The position numbers and the translations under genes are program-made. A stretch of 64,000 nt of DNA from Pseudomonas parafulva NBRC 16636 = DSM 17004 (GTDB taxonomy: Bacteria > Pseudomonadota > Gammaproteobacteria > Pseudomonadales > Pseudomonadaceae): the NCBI RefSeq assembly GCF_000730645.1, contig NZ_BBIU01000004.1, positions 124,001 to 188,000 on the forward strand. The letters run 5' to 3'. Below the pieces are notes generated by a model that was given only the letters and a program-made list of their open reading frames with translations, had not been told where the DNA came from and searched no databases. Within the stretch, counting starts at the first letter, position 1, and the number at the start of each line of letters is the position of its first letter. This document shows, in pieces, positions 11,989 through 21,100 of this stretch.

Positions 11989-13578
11989 TTACGGGGCCAC
12001 CGAAACCTTGCTGAAATCCAGCCGCCCGAACGGGCTCACCTGGTACCCCTCCACGTCCTTGCGCAACAACGCAGCCGCAGTAGGGTGCGCCAGGGGTACC
12101 CACAGCGCCTGCTGCTGAATCAGCGTTTGTGCCTGCTGGTAAAGCCTGCTGCGCACGCTCTGGTCATTGGTAGTGCGGCCAGCGCTGATCAGTTGGTCCA
12201 GGCGGTTGTCGCAGAAACGCGCGAAATTGGTACCCGACTGCACCGCCGCACAGGAAAACTGCGGGGTCAGGAAGTTATCCGGGTCGCCGTTGTCACCTGC
12301 CCAGCCCATGAACAGCAGGTCATGTTCGCCAGCCTTGGCGCGGCGGATCAGCTCACCCCACTCGATCACACGGATCTCTGCCTTGATGCCGATCTTGGCC
12401 AGGTCCGCCTGCAGCATCTGTGCACCCAGGCTGGGGTTAGGGTTCAGCAAGCTGCCCGACGGCCGGGTCCAGATCGTGGTGCTGAAGCCATCGGCCATAC
12501 CTGCTTTGGCCAGCAGGGCCTTGGCCTTGTTCAAATCCAGCGGGTAACCCGGCAGGTCCTTGGCGTAGCTCCAGGTGTTAGGCGGGTAGGGCCCGTTGGC
12601 GGCCACCGCCGAATCCTCGAACACCGCCTTGAGGTAGGCCTGCTTGTCGAACGCCAGGTTGATGGCCTGCCGCACCTCTGGCTTGTCCAGCGGCGGGTGC
12701 TGGCTGTTGATGGCGACGAAGGCCGTCATGAATGCCGGGGTGCTGGCCACCTTCAGGTCAGCGTTGCTGCCCGCCTCGGCAATGTCCAGCGGCTTGGGCG
12801 AAAGGGCAACCTGGCATTCGCCACGCTTGAGCTTCTGCAACCGCACATTGGCGTCTGTGGTGATGGCGAAGATCAACGGGTCCACCGCTGGCTTGCCGGC
12901 GAAGTAGTCCGGGTTGGCGCGGTAGCGCACCACCGCATCCTTCTGGAAGCGCTGGAACACGAATGGCCCGGTACCGATCGGCTGGCTGTTGAGCTTGTCT
13001 GGCGTACCGGCCTTCATCAGCTTGTCGGCGTACTCGGCGGAGTAGACCGAGGCGAAGCCCATGCTCAAGGTGGCCAGGAACGTGGCGTCCGGGTGGCTGA
13101 GGGTGAAGCGCACGGTATTCGGCGTAGGGGCGTCGATCGCCTTGATCAGGCTGCCCAGCTGCAGTGATTGGGCGTGCGGATAGCCGCCAGGTGCCGTTTT
13201 GTTCCACGCGTGGGCCGGGTAGAGCATGCGCTGGAAGCTGAACAGCACGTCATCGGCATTCAGCTCGCGGGTAGGCTTGAAGTAGGGCGTGCTGTGAAAC
13301 TTCACGCCCTCACGCAAGGTAAAGTCGTACACCAGGCCATCGGCAGATACTTTCCAGCTGGCCGCAAGGCTCGGCACCACCTTGCCTTGGGCGGCATCGA
13401 AGTCTACCAGGCGGTTCATCAGCACGTCGGCGGTAGCATTGGTGGTAGTGAGCGAGTTGTACTGCACCACGTCGAAGCCTTCGGGGCTGGCCTCGGTGCA
13501 AACGCTGAGGGGCGCGGCCTGGGCGAGGCCTGCGGCGCACAGGCAGGTAAACAATAACGAATAGGCGGTGGCACGCAT
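11989..13578 (-). CDS. ABC transporter substrate-binding protein, peptide/DppA type
   Basis: The 529-residue protein is a solute-binding protein family 5 member (SBP_bac_5), which delivers di- or oligopeptides, or sometimes nickel or heme, to an ABC importer. A signal peptide ends around residues 20-22 (AGLAQAAP). The family signature is recognisable in ADGLVYDFTLREGVKFHSTP and ELNADDVLFSFQRM. An AAGGAG precedes the ATG. No permease or ATPase genes are adjacent, so this is an orphan receptor that may serve a dpp-type transporter elsewhere. Confidence 0.93.
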   Translation of the reverse strand: MRATAYSLLFTCLCAAGLAQAAPLSVCTEASPEGFDVVQYNSLTTTNATADVLMNRLVDFDAAQGKVVPSLAASWKVSADGLVYDFTLREGVKFHSTPYFKPTRELNADDVLFSFQRMLYPAHAWNKTAPGGYPHAQSLQLGSLIKAIDAPTPNTVRFTLSHPDATFLATLSMGFASVYSAEYADKLMKAGTPDKLNSQPIGTGPFVFQRFQKDAVVRYRANPDYFAGKPAVDPLIFAITTDANVRLQKLKRGECQVALSPKPLDIAEAGSNADLKVASTPAFMTAFVAINSQHPPLDKPEVRQAINLAFDKQAYLKAVFEDSAVAANGPYPPNTWSYAKDLPGYPLDLNKAKALLAKAGMADGFSTTIWTRPSGSLLNPNPSLGAQMLQADLAKIGIKAEIRVIEWGELIRRAKAGEHDLLFMGWAGDNGDPDNFLTPQFSCAAVQSGTNFARFCDNRLDQLISAGRTTNDQSVRSRLYQQAQTLIQQQALWVPLAHPTAAALLRKDVEGYQVSPFGRLDFSKVSVAP

Positions 13579-13939
13579 GGTGGCTCCTTGGCTGTCAGTG
13601 GCCCATCTGCCAGTGCAGTCTGGAAAAGGCCTACCCTAGTGCCCCTGCCTGGAAATGACCACACCCTTTTTTGTGCAACTGGCGACGAGCGGTCAACCGC
13701 CAGCCAGGCCTGCCGGTATGCTGGCCCGCGGCATTCAGCCTGTTGCCGGCGTGCATCAGATGTTGTTGCAAGCGAGTCTTTCTGGTATAAAGCAGCGCTC
13801 TTTTCTAGGGGCTCGGCCTGTCGCATCAGCGAATCCGGTCGATAAGACCTCCAGAATCACGGCGCCCTGGCGCCAAAGACTGAGAGATTAAGCGGCCAAC
13901 CCATGCCGGGTTGGGCATGTGGTTTTAGAGGGCTGAGTC
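13579..13939 (+). promoter_or_regulatory. rpmB-rpmG promoter and leader
   Basis: A sigma-70-like promoter is visible: TTGTTG at 13763-13768, 17 bases, then TATAAA at 13786-13791. The predicted transcript has a leader of about 140 bases before rpmB, longer than translation requires. It includes the hairpin CGGCGCCCTGGCGCC near 13860 and a second inverted pair, AACCCATGCCGGGTT, near 13900. The left part of the gap (13579-13760) holds the promoter of the ABC binding protein, which I cannot place precisely. Confidence 0.65.
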
Positions 13940-14176
13940 ATGTCGAGAGTCTGTCAAGTTACTGGTAAGGGTCCAGTAACCGGGAACAACATTTCCCACG
14001 CAAACAACAAAACCCGTCGTCGTTTCCTGCCGAACCTGCAACACCACCGTTTCTGGGTTGAGTCCGAGAAGCGTTTCGTGCGTCTGCGCGTATCTGCCAA
14101 GGGCATGCGTGTCATCGACAAGCGTGGTATCGAAGTAGTGCTGTCCGAGCTGCGTGCTCGCGGCGAAAAGTTCTAA
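13940..14176 (+). CDS. rpmB: 50S ribosomal protein L28
   Basis: The 78-residue basic protein begins [17 protein letters not shown], the conserved L28 N-terminus, and matches the family length. It is part of the large ribosomal subunit. The Cys at position 5 is a lone remnant of the zinc-ribbon seen in some L28 paralogues, so this is the zinc-independent form. rpmG follows after 10 bp. Confidence 0.99.
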   Translation: MSRVCQVTGKGPVTGNNISHANNKTRRRFLPNLQHHRFWVESEKRFVRLRVSAKGMRVIDKRGIEVVLSELRARGEKF

Positions 14177-14186
14177 GGAGAACGTC

Positions 14187-14342
14187 ATGCGTGAATTGAT
14201 CCGTCTGGTTTCGAGTGCTGGCACTGGCCACTTCTACACCACCGACAAGAACAAGCGCACCACCCCGGACAAAATCGAGATCAAGAAATACGATCCCGTT
14301 GTTCGCAAGCACGTGGTGTATAAGGAAGCCAAGATCAAGTAA
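14187..14342 (+). CDS. rpmG: 50S ribosomal protein L33
   Basis: This 51-residue large-subunit protein begins [17 protein letters not shown]. It has no CxxC pairs, so it is the zinc-independent type. The ATG at 14187 is preceded by AAGGAG. It is co-transcribed with rpmB and followed at once by a terminator. Confidence 0.99.
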   Translation: MRELIRLVSSAGTGHFYTTDKNKRTTPDKIEIKKYDPVVRKHVVYKEAKIK

Positions 14343-14357
14343 TTGATCGGCGACCTG

Positions 14358-14393
14358 AAAAAAACCCGCATCCGAAAGGACGCGGGTTTTTTT
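14358..14393 (+). terminator. Intrinsic terminator of rpmB-rpmG
   Basis: The stem ACCCGC/GCGGGT is extended by TCC/GGA around a GAAA tetraloop and is followed by seven T's. A run of A's on the left makes it usable from the other strand too, so it may also stop the cupin gene transcript. Confidence 0.92.
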
Positions 14394-14420
14394 ATGCCTG
14401 TCAGGCGTTGAAGCCACAGG

Positions 14421-14780
14421 TTACTTCTGCTCGAACAGTGCGTAGATCTTACGGCACGGCTCAAGTACTTCCCATGTGCCCTTGAACCCGGCCGGAATGA
14501 CGAAACGGTCACCGGCGCGCAGGGTCTTGGCCCCGCCTTCCTGGTCGCGCAGCACCGAAACACCCTGCACGATCTCGCAATACTCATGCTCGGTGTAATT
14601 CACCACCCATTGCCCCACCTCGCCTTCCCAGACGCCGGCAGCAAACTGCCCGCAAGGGCTGGAGTAATGGTTGTATACCGCCTGGTCAGGCGCGCCTTTG
14701 ATGATCTTTTCTGCGGCAGGTCGGTAGCGCTCTGCCTCGGTTATGGCCTGGGCGAAGTCGATGATACGGTCGATGCTCAT
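14421..14780 (-). CDS. Cupin domain protein (DUF861/EutQ-like)
   Basis: The 119-residue protein is a single small cupin with the pattern YTEHEYCEIVQGVSVLRD followed by LRAGDRFVIPAGFKG. That pattern belongs to the DUF861 cupin_3 group. No catalytic role is known for this subgroup. AGGAG precedes the ATG at 14780; an in-frame upstream start at 14816 lacks a Shine-Dalgarno. It is divergent from the aldehyde dehydrogenase, and the pair is probably functionally linked in amine catabolism (inference). Confidence 0.88.
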   Translation of the reverse strand: MSIDRIIDFAQAITEAERYRPAAEKIIKGAPDQAVYNHYSSPCGQFAAGVWEGEVGQWVVNYTEHEYCEIVQGVSVLRDQEGGAKTLRAGDRFVIPAGFKGTWEVLEPCRKIYALFEQK

Positions 14781-14975
14781 GAGTCGGCTCCTGTGATTGT
14801 TCAATAAAATTAACATGAGTAGGCTTTTGGGCCTTGGGTGTCAAATATATTGATAGTTTGAAGGGGCTGGTTTAGGGTATCGCATGCCAGTGTGCGCGTG
14901 TCGCCCGGCCCTATTCCGACAATGCCCGTGAGCCCTCAGAACGGCATTGCATTTAAACAAGAGGAGGAGTTTCGT

Positions 14976-16469
14976 ATGTCCACCCTGACTCGTGCAGATT
15001 GGGAACAGCGTGCCCAGCAACTGAAGATCGAAGGCCGCGCCTTCATCAACGGCGAATACACCGATGCCGCATCCGGTGACACCTTCGAATGCCTGAGCCC
15101 GGTTGACGGACGCTTCCTGGCCAAGGTTGCCAGTTGCGACCTGGCCGATGCCAACCGCGCCGTTGAAAACGCCCGCGCCACCTTCAATGCCGGTGTCTGG
15201 TCACAGCTGGCCCCGGCCAAGCGTAAAGCCAAGCTGGTCCGCTTTGCCGACCTGCTGCGCGAGAACGTCGAAGAGCTGGCACTGCTTGAAACCCTGGACA
15301 TGGGCAAGCCGATCGGCGACTCCTCCACCATCGACATCCCCGGTGCAGCCAATGCCATCCACTGGACGGCCGAAGCCATCGACAAGGTGTACGACGAGGT
15401 TGCCCCCACGCCCCACGACCAGCTTGGCCTGGTTACCCGCGAGCCGGTAGGGGTTGTAGGCGCCATCGTACCCTGGAACTTCCCCCTGATGATGGCCTGC
15501 TGGAAGCTGGGCCCAGCCCTGGCCACCGGTAACTCGGTAGTGCTCAAGCCGTCCGAGAAATCACCGCTCACGGCCATTCGCATTGCGCAGTTGGCCATCG
15601 AGGCTGGCATTCCGGCCGGTGTACTGAACGTGCTGCCGGGTTACGGCCACACCGTTGGCAAGGCCCTGGCCCTGCATATGGACGTCGATACCCTGGTATT
15701 CACCGGCTCCACCAAGATTGCCAAGCAGTTGATGGTGTACGCGGGCGAGTCGAACATGAAGCGCGTCTGGCTGGAAGCCGGTGGTAAGAGCCCGAACATC
15801 GTGTTCGCCGACGCGCCAGACCTGCAGGCTGCCGCGCAGGCCGCTGCCAGTGCCATCGCCTTCAACCAGGGTGAGGTGTGCACCGCAGGCTCGCGCCTGC
15901 TGGTCGAACGGTCCATCAAGGACAGGTTCCTGCCCATGGTGGTGGAGGCCCTGAAGGGCTGGAAGCCAGGCAACCCGCTGGACCCACAGACCACCGTGGG
16001 TGCTCTGGTCGATACCCAGCAGATGAACACCGTGCTGTCGTACATCGAGGCAGGCCACAAGGACGGCGCCAAGCTGCTGACAGGCGGCAAGCGCACCCTG
16101 GAAGAAACCGGCGGCACCTATGTAGAGCCGACCATCTTCGATGGCGTTACCAACGCCATGAAGATCGCCCAGGAAGAAATCTTCGGCCCGGTGCTTTCGG
16201 TGATCAGCTTCGATACCGCCGAGGAAGCGGTGGCCATTGCCAACGACACCCCGTATGGCCTGGCCGCCGGCATCTGGACTTCGGACATTTCCAAGGCGCA
16301 CAAAACTGCCCGCGCCGTGCGCGCCGGCAGTGTCTGGGTCAACCAGTACGACGGCGGCGACATGACTGCCCCGTTTGGTGGCTTCAAGCAGTCGGGCAAC
16401 GGCCGTGACAAGTCCCTGCATGCACTGGAGAAATACACCGAGCTGAAAGCGACCTGGATCAAGCTGTAA
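14976..16469 (+). CDS. kauB: NAD(P)-dependent aldehyde dehydrogenase, KauB/PuuC-like
   Basis: The 497-residue enzyme is a full-length class-I aldehyde dehydrogenase with catalytic E267 (WLEAGGKSPN) and C302 (FNQGEVCTAG) and the NAD site IVPWNFPLMM. Overall it resembles gamma-glutamyl-gamma-aminobutyraldehyde or 4-guanidinobutyraldehyde dehydrogenases (PuuC, KauB), which oxidise aldehydes from polyamine and arginine breakdown. The ATG at 14976 follows GAGGAGGAG, so earlier in-frame starts are not used. An A-rich stretch just before the Shine-Dalgarno may bind Hfq-Crc. An MFS transporter gene follows 14 bp downstream. Confidence 0.93.
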   Translation: MSTLTRADWEQRAQQLKIEGRAFINGEYTDAASGDTFECLSPVDGRFLAKVASCDLADANRAVENARATFNAGVWSQLAPAKRKAKLVRFADLLRENVEELALLETLDMGKPIGDSSTIDIPGAANAIHWTAEAIDKVYDEVAPTPHDQLGLVTREPVGVVGAIVPWNFPLMMACWKLGPALATGNSVVLKPSEKSPLTAIRIAQLAIEAGIPAGVLNVLPGYGHTVGKALALHMDVDTLVFTGSTKIAKQLMVYAGESNMKRVWLEAGGKSPNIVFADAPDLQAAAQAAASAIAFNQGEVCTAGSRLLVERSIKDRFLPMVVEALKGWKPGNPLDPQTTVGALVDTQQMNTVLSYIEAGHKDGAKLLTGGKRTLEETGGTYVEPTIFDGVTNAMKIAQEEIFGPVLSVISFDTAEEAVAIANDTPYGLAAGIWTSDISKAHKTARAVRAGSVWVNQYDGGDMTAPFGGFKQSGNGRDKSLHALEKYTELKATWIKL

Positions 16470-16483
16470 GCCCGGGGGCTGCG

Positions 16484-17623
16484 ATGCGCTGGGGTACCTA
16501 CTTCGCCGTACTGGCGTCGGTGCTGAGCGTCGGGCTTGCGCTCGGCGTCAGCATGCCGTTGGTGTCCTTGCGCCTCGAAGCCTGGGGCTACGGCAGCTTC
16601 GCTATCGGGGTGATGGCGGCCATGCCCGCGCTGGGTGTGCTGGCAGGCGCCAGCCTTGCCAGCCGCCTGGCGGGCTGGGTGGGCGTGCCTTCTGCCATGC
16701 GCCTGTGCCTGTGGGCTGGTGCGCTGTCGATCGGCCTGCTGGCACTGCTGCCCAGCTACCCGTTGTGGTTGCTGCTGCGCCTGCTGATCGGCATGGCCCT
16801 GACCGTGGTATTCATCCTTGGCGAAAGCTGGATCAACCAGCTGGTGGTCGAGCAATGGCGGGGCAGGCTGGTGGCGCTGTATGGCAGCAGCTATGCGCTG
16901 AGCCAGTTGGCCGGCCCGCTGGTGCTGGGCGTGCTCGGCTCGGACGATGACTTCGGGTTCTGGTCGGCGACCGGGCTGTTGCTGCTGGCGCCGCTGCTTC
17001 TGCTGGGGCGCGGCGGAGCACCCTCCACCGAAGCCTGCAGTGTCACGTTCGGCGACCTGTACGCGTTCTGTAAGCGCTTGCCGGTAATCGCCTGGGCCAT
17101 TGCCCTGTTCGCTTCGTTCGAAGCGATGATTCTCACGCTGCTGCCGGTTTATTGCCTGCAGCAGGGTTTCAGCACGGAAATCGCCCTGTTCATGGTCAGT
17201 ACCGTGGTGGTAGGCGATGCAGTGCTGCAGTTGCCCATTGGCGTGCTGGCTGACCATATGTCACGGCAAACCCTCTTCACCGGGTGCGCCACGACCTTGC
17301 TGGTGTCCAGCCTGGCGATTCCGCTGTTGCTGCACACGCCTGCCATCTGGCCGTTGTGGGTGCTGTTCGGGGCCAGTGCCGGGGGCCTGTTTACCTTGTC
17401 ACTGGTGCTGATCGGTGAGCGCTACCGGGACGACGCCCTGGTACGCGCCAATGCCCACGTGGCCCAGTTGTGGGGTATCGGTTGCCTGCTCGGGCCGTTG
17501 CTGGCGGGGGCGGGGAGCCAATGGATCAGCGGCCACGCGCTGCCGTTGCTGATGGCGGCAGGCGCCGCCGGGTTGGTGGTGCTCACCCGACGCCGTGGGG
17601 CTTTCGAGCCGGTGCCGGGCTAA
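16484..17623 (+). CDS. MFS transporter
   Basis: The 379-residue protein is a twelve-helix major-facilitator carrier. It has the loop 2-3 motif as GASLASRLAGWVG and a second half with GDAVLQLPIGVLADHMSRQT, the typical inter-helix repeat. It follows the aldehyde dehydrogenase by 14 bp and is probably in the same transcript. It resembles the YcaD-like group of small exporters or importers with no assigned substrate. Confidence 0.9.
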   Translation: MRWGTYFAVLASVLSVGLALGVSMPLVSLRLEAWGYGSFAIGVMAAMPALGVLAGASLASRLAGWVGVPSAMRLCLWAGALSIGLLALLPSYPLWLLLRLLIGMALTVVFILGESWINQLVVEQWRGRLVALYGSSYALSQLAGPLVLGVLGSDDDFGFWSATGLLLLAPLLLLGRGGAPSTEACSVTFGDLYAFCKRLPVIAWAIALFASFEAMILTLLPVYCLQQGFSTEIALFMVSTVVVGDAVLQLPIGVLADHMSRQTLFTGCATTLLVSSLAIPLLLHTPAIWPLWVLFGASAGGLFTLSLVLIGERYRDDALVRANAHVAQLWGIGCLLGPLLAGAGSQWISGHALPLLMAAGAAGLVVLTRRRGAFEPVPG

Positions 17624-17635
17624 ACGGGCTTTTCC

Positions 17636-19183
17636 CTACAGCATCTTCTCCAGGCCAACCGCCTTGCTGATCCAGGCATTGAAGCGCCGCCACAGGCCGC
17701 CGGGTTCTGACGTCAGCACGCGGCGCTGGCCGTTTTCCTCCGTCACCCATATCAGCTTGCCGCCCACCAACTCCGGCTGGTAGCTCAGGGCCGGGGCCAT
17801 ACCCTGTACGGCCAGCGCCCGGGTGTACTCCGCCAGTTCCGGGCTGTCGACCAGCACGCCGACTTCGGTATTCCACAGTACCGAGCGTGGGTCGAAGTTG
17901 AACGAGCCGATGAACGTCTTGTGCCGGTCGAACACGATGGCCTTGCTGTGCAGGCTGGAATCGGAGCCGCCATGGAAGTTCAGCTTGCCGGCGCTTGGGT
18001 CGCCCGGTTGGCGGCGCAGCTCGTACAGCTTCACCCCGTGCTCCAGCAAGGCTTTGCGGTAGGGCGCGTAGCCACCGTGCACGGCCGGTACGTCGGTGGC
18101 CTCAAGTGAGTTGGTCAGCAGTTTCACCGAAATGCCTGCGTCGGCACTGTGGGTGAGGTACAGCAGCCCAGGTTCGCCAGGGACGAAGTAGGCCGACACC
18201 AGAATCAGCTCGTGGCGCACGTTACGCAGGTCTGGCCCCAGCTGGCGGGTGAGCAACAGTTGCGGGTCGGGCTCATCGTCGGCCAGTACCTTGCTCGGTG
18301 CGTCCCACAGCGCCTGGGCATGGGCCCAGATCAGCTCGTTACGCCAGGTGTCCAGGCGTGGCTGGGACTGGTAAGCCATCAGGCGGTCGTACAGTTCCTT
18401 GCGCTGGGTTCGTGCTTCGGCCAGGGACACTTCCAGGCGGTGACGGCTGCTGCGCAGGTCGTTTTCGTTGGGCTGGTGCCACAGAAAGTCGGTAATCGGC
18501 CGGCTCAGTGCGCTGTTCCAGTACTGGTCGAAGCTGTGCCCCAGCTGCTCGGCAATGGGCCCGACGCTCAGCAGATCGATGTCGGTGAAGTTCAGGTTGG
18601 GCTCGGCGTCGAAGTACTCGTCACCCAGGTTGCGGCCGCCAACAATGGCCATGCTGTTATCCACCAGGAACAGCTTGTTGTGCATGCGCCGGTGCTGGCG
18701 CGACAGGTTGAACAGCCGCCCCATTGCCCGCGTTACCCCTGTACTGCGGCCCAGGTGCAAAGGGTTGAACACGCGGATCTGGATGTTGGGGTGGGCGGCG
18801 AGCGTGCCCATGATGGCGTCGAGGCCATCGCTGGTGGTGTCGTCCAGCAGGATGCGCACGCGCACACCCCTGTCGGCTGCGCGCAACAGTTCGTGGACCA
18901 GGGCGCGGGTACTGAGGCCGTCATGGACGATGTAGTACTGCAGGTCGATGCTGGCCTGAGCATTGCGGATCAGCTCGGCCCGCGCGCGAAATGCCTCGTT
19001 GCTGTTGGGCAGCAGTCGAAAGCCCGAGCGCCCCTCATAGGGTGCAGCCTGGCGCAGCACCGAGCGCCCGAAGGCTGAGTCGTTGGCCGGTAGCGCCTGG
19101 CTGGTCTCGCGGGGCGTGCTGATGCTGGTGCAGCCGGCAAGGCCAAGCAGCAGCACCAGCATCAGGGCTCGCTGGGTTTTCAA
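17636..19183 (-). CDS. PLD-family lipoprotein, cardiolipin synthase C-like
   Basis: The 515-residue protein has a lipoprotein signal with lipobox LAGC (C18) and two HKD catalytic motifs: HNKLFLVDNSMAIVGGRN and HSKAIVFDRHKTFIGSFN. Two HKD motifs plus this length fit the ClsC/YmdC type of cardiolipin synthase, which joins phosphatidyl groups at the membrane; other phosphodiesterase activity is possible. The frame opens with TTG at 19183, with AGGA about 10 bases upstream; an ATG at codon 8 would shorten the signal. It converges with the MFS gene. Confidence 0.9.
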   Translation of the reverse strand: MKTQRALMLVLLLGLAGCTSISTPRETSQALPANDSAFGRSVLRQAAPYEGRSGFRLLPNSNEAFRARAELIRNAQASIDLQYYIVHDGLSTRALVHELLRAADRGVRVRILLDDTTSDGLDAIMGTLAAHPNIQIRVFNPLHLGRSTGVTRAMGRLFNLSRQHRRMHNKLFLVDNSMAIVGGRNLGDEYFDAEPNLNFTDIDLLSVGPIAEQLGHSFDQYWNSALSRPITDFLWHQPNENDLRSSRHRLEVSLAEARTQRKELYDRLMAYQSQPRLDTWRNELIWAHAQALWDAPSKVLADDEPDPQLLLTRQLGPDLRNVRHELILVSAYFVPGEPGLLYLTHSADAGISVKLLTNSLEATDVPAVHGGYAPYRKALLEHGVKLYELRRQPGDPSAGKLNFHGGSDSSLHSKAIVFDRHKTFIGSFNFDPRSVLWNTEVGVLVDSPELAEYTRALAVQGMAPALSYQPELVGGKLIWVTEENGQRRVLTSEPGGLWRRFNAWISKAVGLEKML

Positions 19184-19243
19184 GGGAGGGTCGTCCTGTA
19201 CGGGGAAAGGCTTGCGGGTTTGACCGTGCCGGGCTGTGCAAAG

Positions 19244-20674
19244 TTACGTGGCTGCGTATTCTTCATCCAGCAGGCGCAGGGCGGTTTCCCCCACCTTGCG
19301 CACGGCGGCTTCGATCTGTGGCGTGGGGCGGGCGGCGAAGTTCATGCGCAAACAGTGCCGGTACTTGCCCGAGGCCGAAAAGATGCTGCCCACGGCCACC
19401 TGTACGTCCTGCTCGAGCAGCGCCCGGTTCAGCCGTAGCGTGTCGAAGTGTTCAGGCAGCTCCACCCACAGCATGAATCCGCCTTGGGGGCGGCTTACCC
19501 GTGTGCCCGGCGGAAAGTACCGGGTTACCCAGTCGCTCATCAGTTCGCGGCTGCGCTGGTACTGGCTGCGCATGCGCCGAACATGGGGCTGGTAATGCCC
19601 CGCGGCGATGAAGTCGGCGATGGCCAGCTGCGGCTGGCTGGCGGTGCTGCCCGTGCTGATGTACTTCATGTGCAGCACCCGCTCCAGGTAACGCCCCGGG
19701 GCTACCCAGCCCACCCGCAGGCCTGGGGCCAGGGTCTTGGAGAACGAGCTGCACAGCAACACGCGGCCATCGTCGTCGAACGACTTGACCGTACGCGGGC
19801 GCGGGTAGGTGTAGGCCAGGTCGCCGTAAACATCATCTTCCAGAATGGCCACGTCGTAGCGCTGGGCGAGGCTCAGCAAGGCTTTCTTGCGGGCCTCGGG
19901 CATGATGTAGCCGAGGGGGTTGTTGCAACTTGGGGTGATCTGGATAAGTTTGATCGGCCACTGCTCAAGGGCCAGTTCCAGCGCTTGCAGGCTGATACCG
20001 GTGACTGGGTCGGTGGGGATCTCCAGCGCCTTCATGCCCAGGCCCTTCAGGGTTTGCATGGCGCCATGGAAGCTGGGCGAGTCCACCGCAACGATGTCGC
20101 CCGGCTCACACACCGCCCGGATGCTGCAGGACAGCGCCTCGTGGCAACCCGTGGTGATCACCAGGTCGGCGGGCGCCAGCCTGCAGCCCGAATCCAGCGC
20201 CAGGCGTGCCACCTGTTCGCGCAGGGCCAGGTTACCGTGGATGTTGTCGTAATACAGGCCTGGCATGTCCTGGCGCCGGCTCAATTGGGCCAGGCTGCGC
20301 AGCAGTGGCTTGAGCGTTGGGGCTTCGATATCGGGCATGCCGCGGCCCAGCTGTATGACGTTCTGGCGCGGGGTGCTGCGCACCAGCTCAAGCACTTGTT
20401 CCCACTGGGAGATTTCCACCGGGCGCTGCGCCGGGCGGCTGACGGCCGGTAATGCCGGCAGCTGGCGATGGTCGTTGACGAAATAGCCGGACTTGGGCCT
20501 CGGCGAGACCATGCCACCGTCTTCCAGCATGCGATACGCCTGCTGCACGGTACTCAGGCTGACCCCATGTTCGGCACTCAAGGCACGTACCGAGGGCAGC
20601 CGCTGGCCAGGCTGGTAAAGGCCTTGTTCGATGCGGGCACCGAGCAGCTCGGCGAGGTTCAGGTAAAGGGTCAC
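19244..20674 (-). CDS. MocR-type regulator (GntR HTH fused to PLP aminotransferase fold)
   Basis: The 476-residue protein joins an N-terminal GntR winged helix (RLPSVRALSAEHGVSLSTVQ) to a fold-type I aminotransferase domain with the PLP lysine in SSFSKTLAPGLRVGW. This is the MocR/PdxR layout, in which PLP or an amino compound controls DNA binding. The start is GTG at 20674, with AGGAG in front; an upstream ATG at 20734 has no Shine-Dalgarno. It is divergent from the DUF1127 gene, and repeated TCTGTAT motifs fill the space between. Confidence 0.93.
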   Translation of the reverse strand: MTLYLNLAELLGARIEQGLYQPGQRLPSVRALSAEHGVSLSTVQQAYRMLEDGGMVSPRPKSGYFVNDHRQLPALPAVSRPAQRPVEISQWEQVLELVRSTPRQNVIQLGRGMPDIEAPTLKPLLRSLAQLSRRQDMPGLYYDNIHGNLALREQVARLALDSGCRLAPADLVITTGCHEALSCSIRAVCEPGDIVAVDSPSFHGAMQTLKGLGMKALEIPTDPVTGISLQALELALEQWPIKLIQITPSCNNPLGYIMPEARKKALLSLAQRYDVAILEDDVYGDLAYTYPRPRTVKSFDDDGRVLLCSSFSKTLAPGLRVGWVAPGRYLERVLHMKYISTGSTASQPQLAIADFIAAGHYQPHVRRMRSQYQRSRELMSDWVTRYFPPGTRVSRPQGGFMLWVELPEHFDTLRLNRALLEQDVQVAVGSIFSASGKYRHCLRMNFAARPTPQIEAAVRKVGETALRLLDEEYAAT

Positions 20675-20709
20675 GGCATACTCCTGCGCTGACTTGGCGT
20701 AGCAACCGG

Positions 20710-20791
20710 TACAGATGAGCGGAAAATACAGCATTCAGTCGGCTTGCGGCCAATTCTGTATGGGAATAATAAGGCTGCATTGGCTCTGTAT
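20710..20791. promoter_or_regulatory. Four TCTGTA(T) motifs, possible MocR operator
   Basis: Two copies read on the minus strand (TACAGA at 20710-20715, ATACAG at 20726-20731) and two on the plus strand (TCTGTAT at 20755-20761 and 20785-20791, 30 bp apart). MocR proteins commonly bind direct repeats near their own promoter, so this is a candidate operator. The assignment is inference from position and repetition. Confidence 0.5.
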
Positions 20792-20852
20792 TGCCATCGC
20801 CCCCAACCCCCATGCTTTGCCCATGGATTCGGCACACGTGGAGGGCGCAGTG

Positions 20853-21083
20853 ATGGCTGGGATGACTGATGTACGCTTGCAGCTTTTGGCAAAGGAATTG
20901 GAGGCGGGCCAGCAAGCCAGGGTATTCAATGCCCCGCAGGGGCTGGGCCGCTGGGGGCTGATGCTGCACCGCTGGCAGACCCGCAGAACGCTGTTGCAGC
21001 TGACCGACGACGAGCTACGCGACGTAGGGCTTAGCTGGGAGCAAGCCCGAACCGAAGGCCGCAAGCCCTTCTGGAAGGCGTGA
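20853..21083 (+). CDS. DUF1127 domain protein
   Basis: This 76-residue protein ends with the short Arg/Trp-rich DUF1127 domain (LTDDELRDVGLSWEQARTEGRKPFW). Such proteins are small and basic; in other bacteria some bind RNA or affect phosphate or stress responses, but no general function is set. The ATG at 20853 has a good GGAGGG before it. It is divergent from the MocR gene and is its most likely target (inference). Confidence 0.85.
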   Translation: MAGMTDVRLQLLAKELEAGQQARVFNAPQGLGRWGLMLHRWQTRRTLLQLTDDELRDVGLSWEQARTEGRKPFWKA

Positions 21084-21100
21084 CGCTCCCCGCCCAACCT

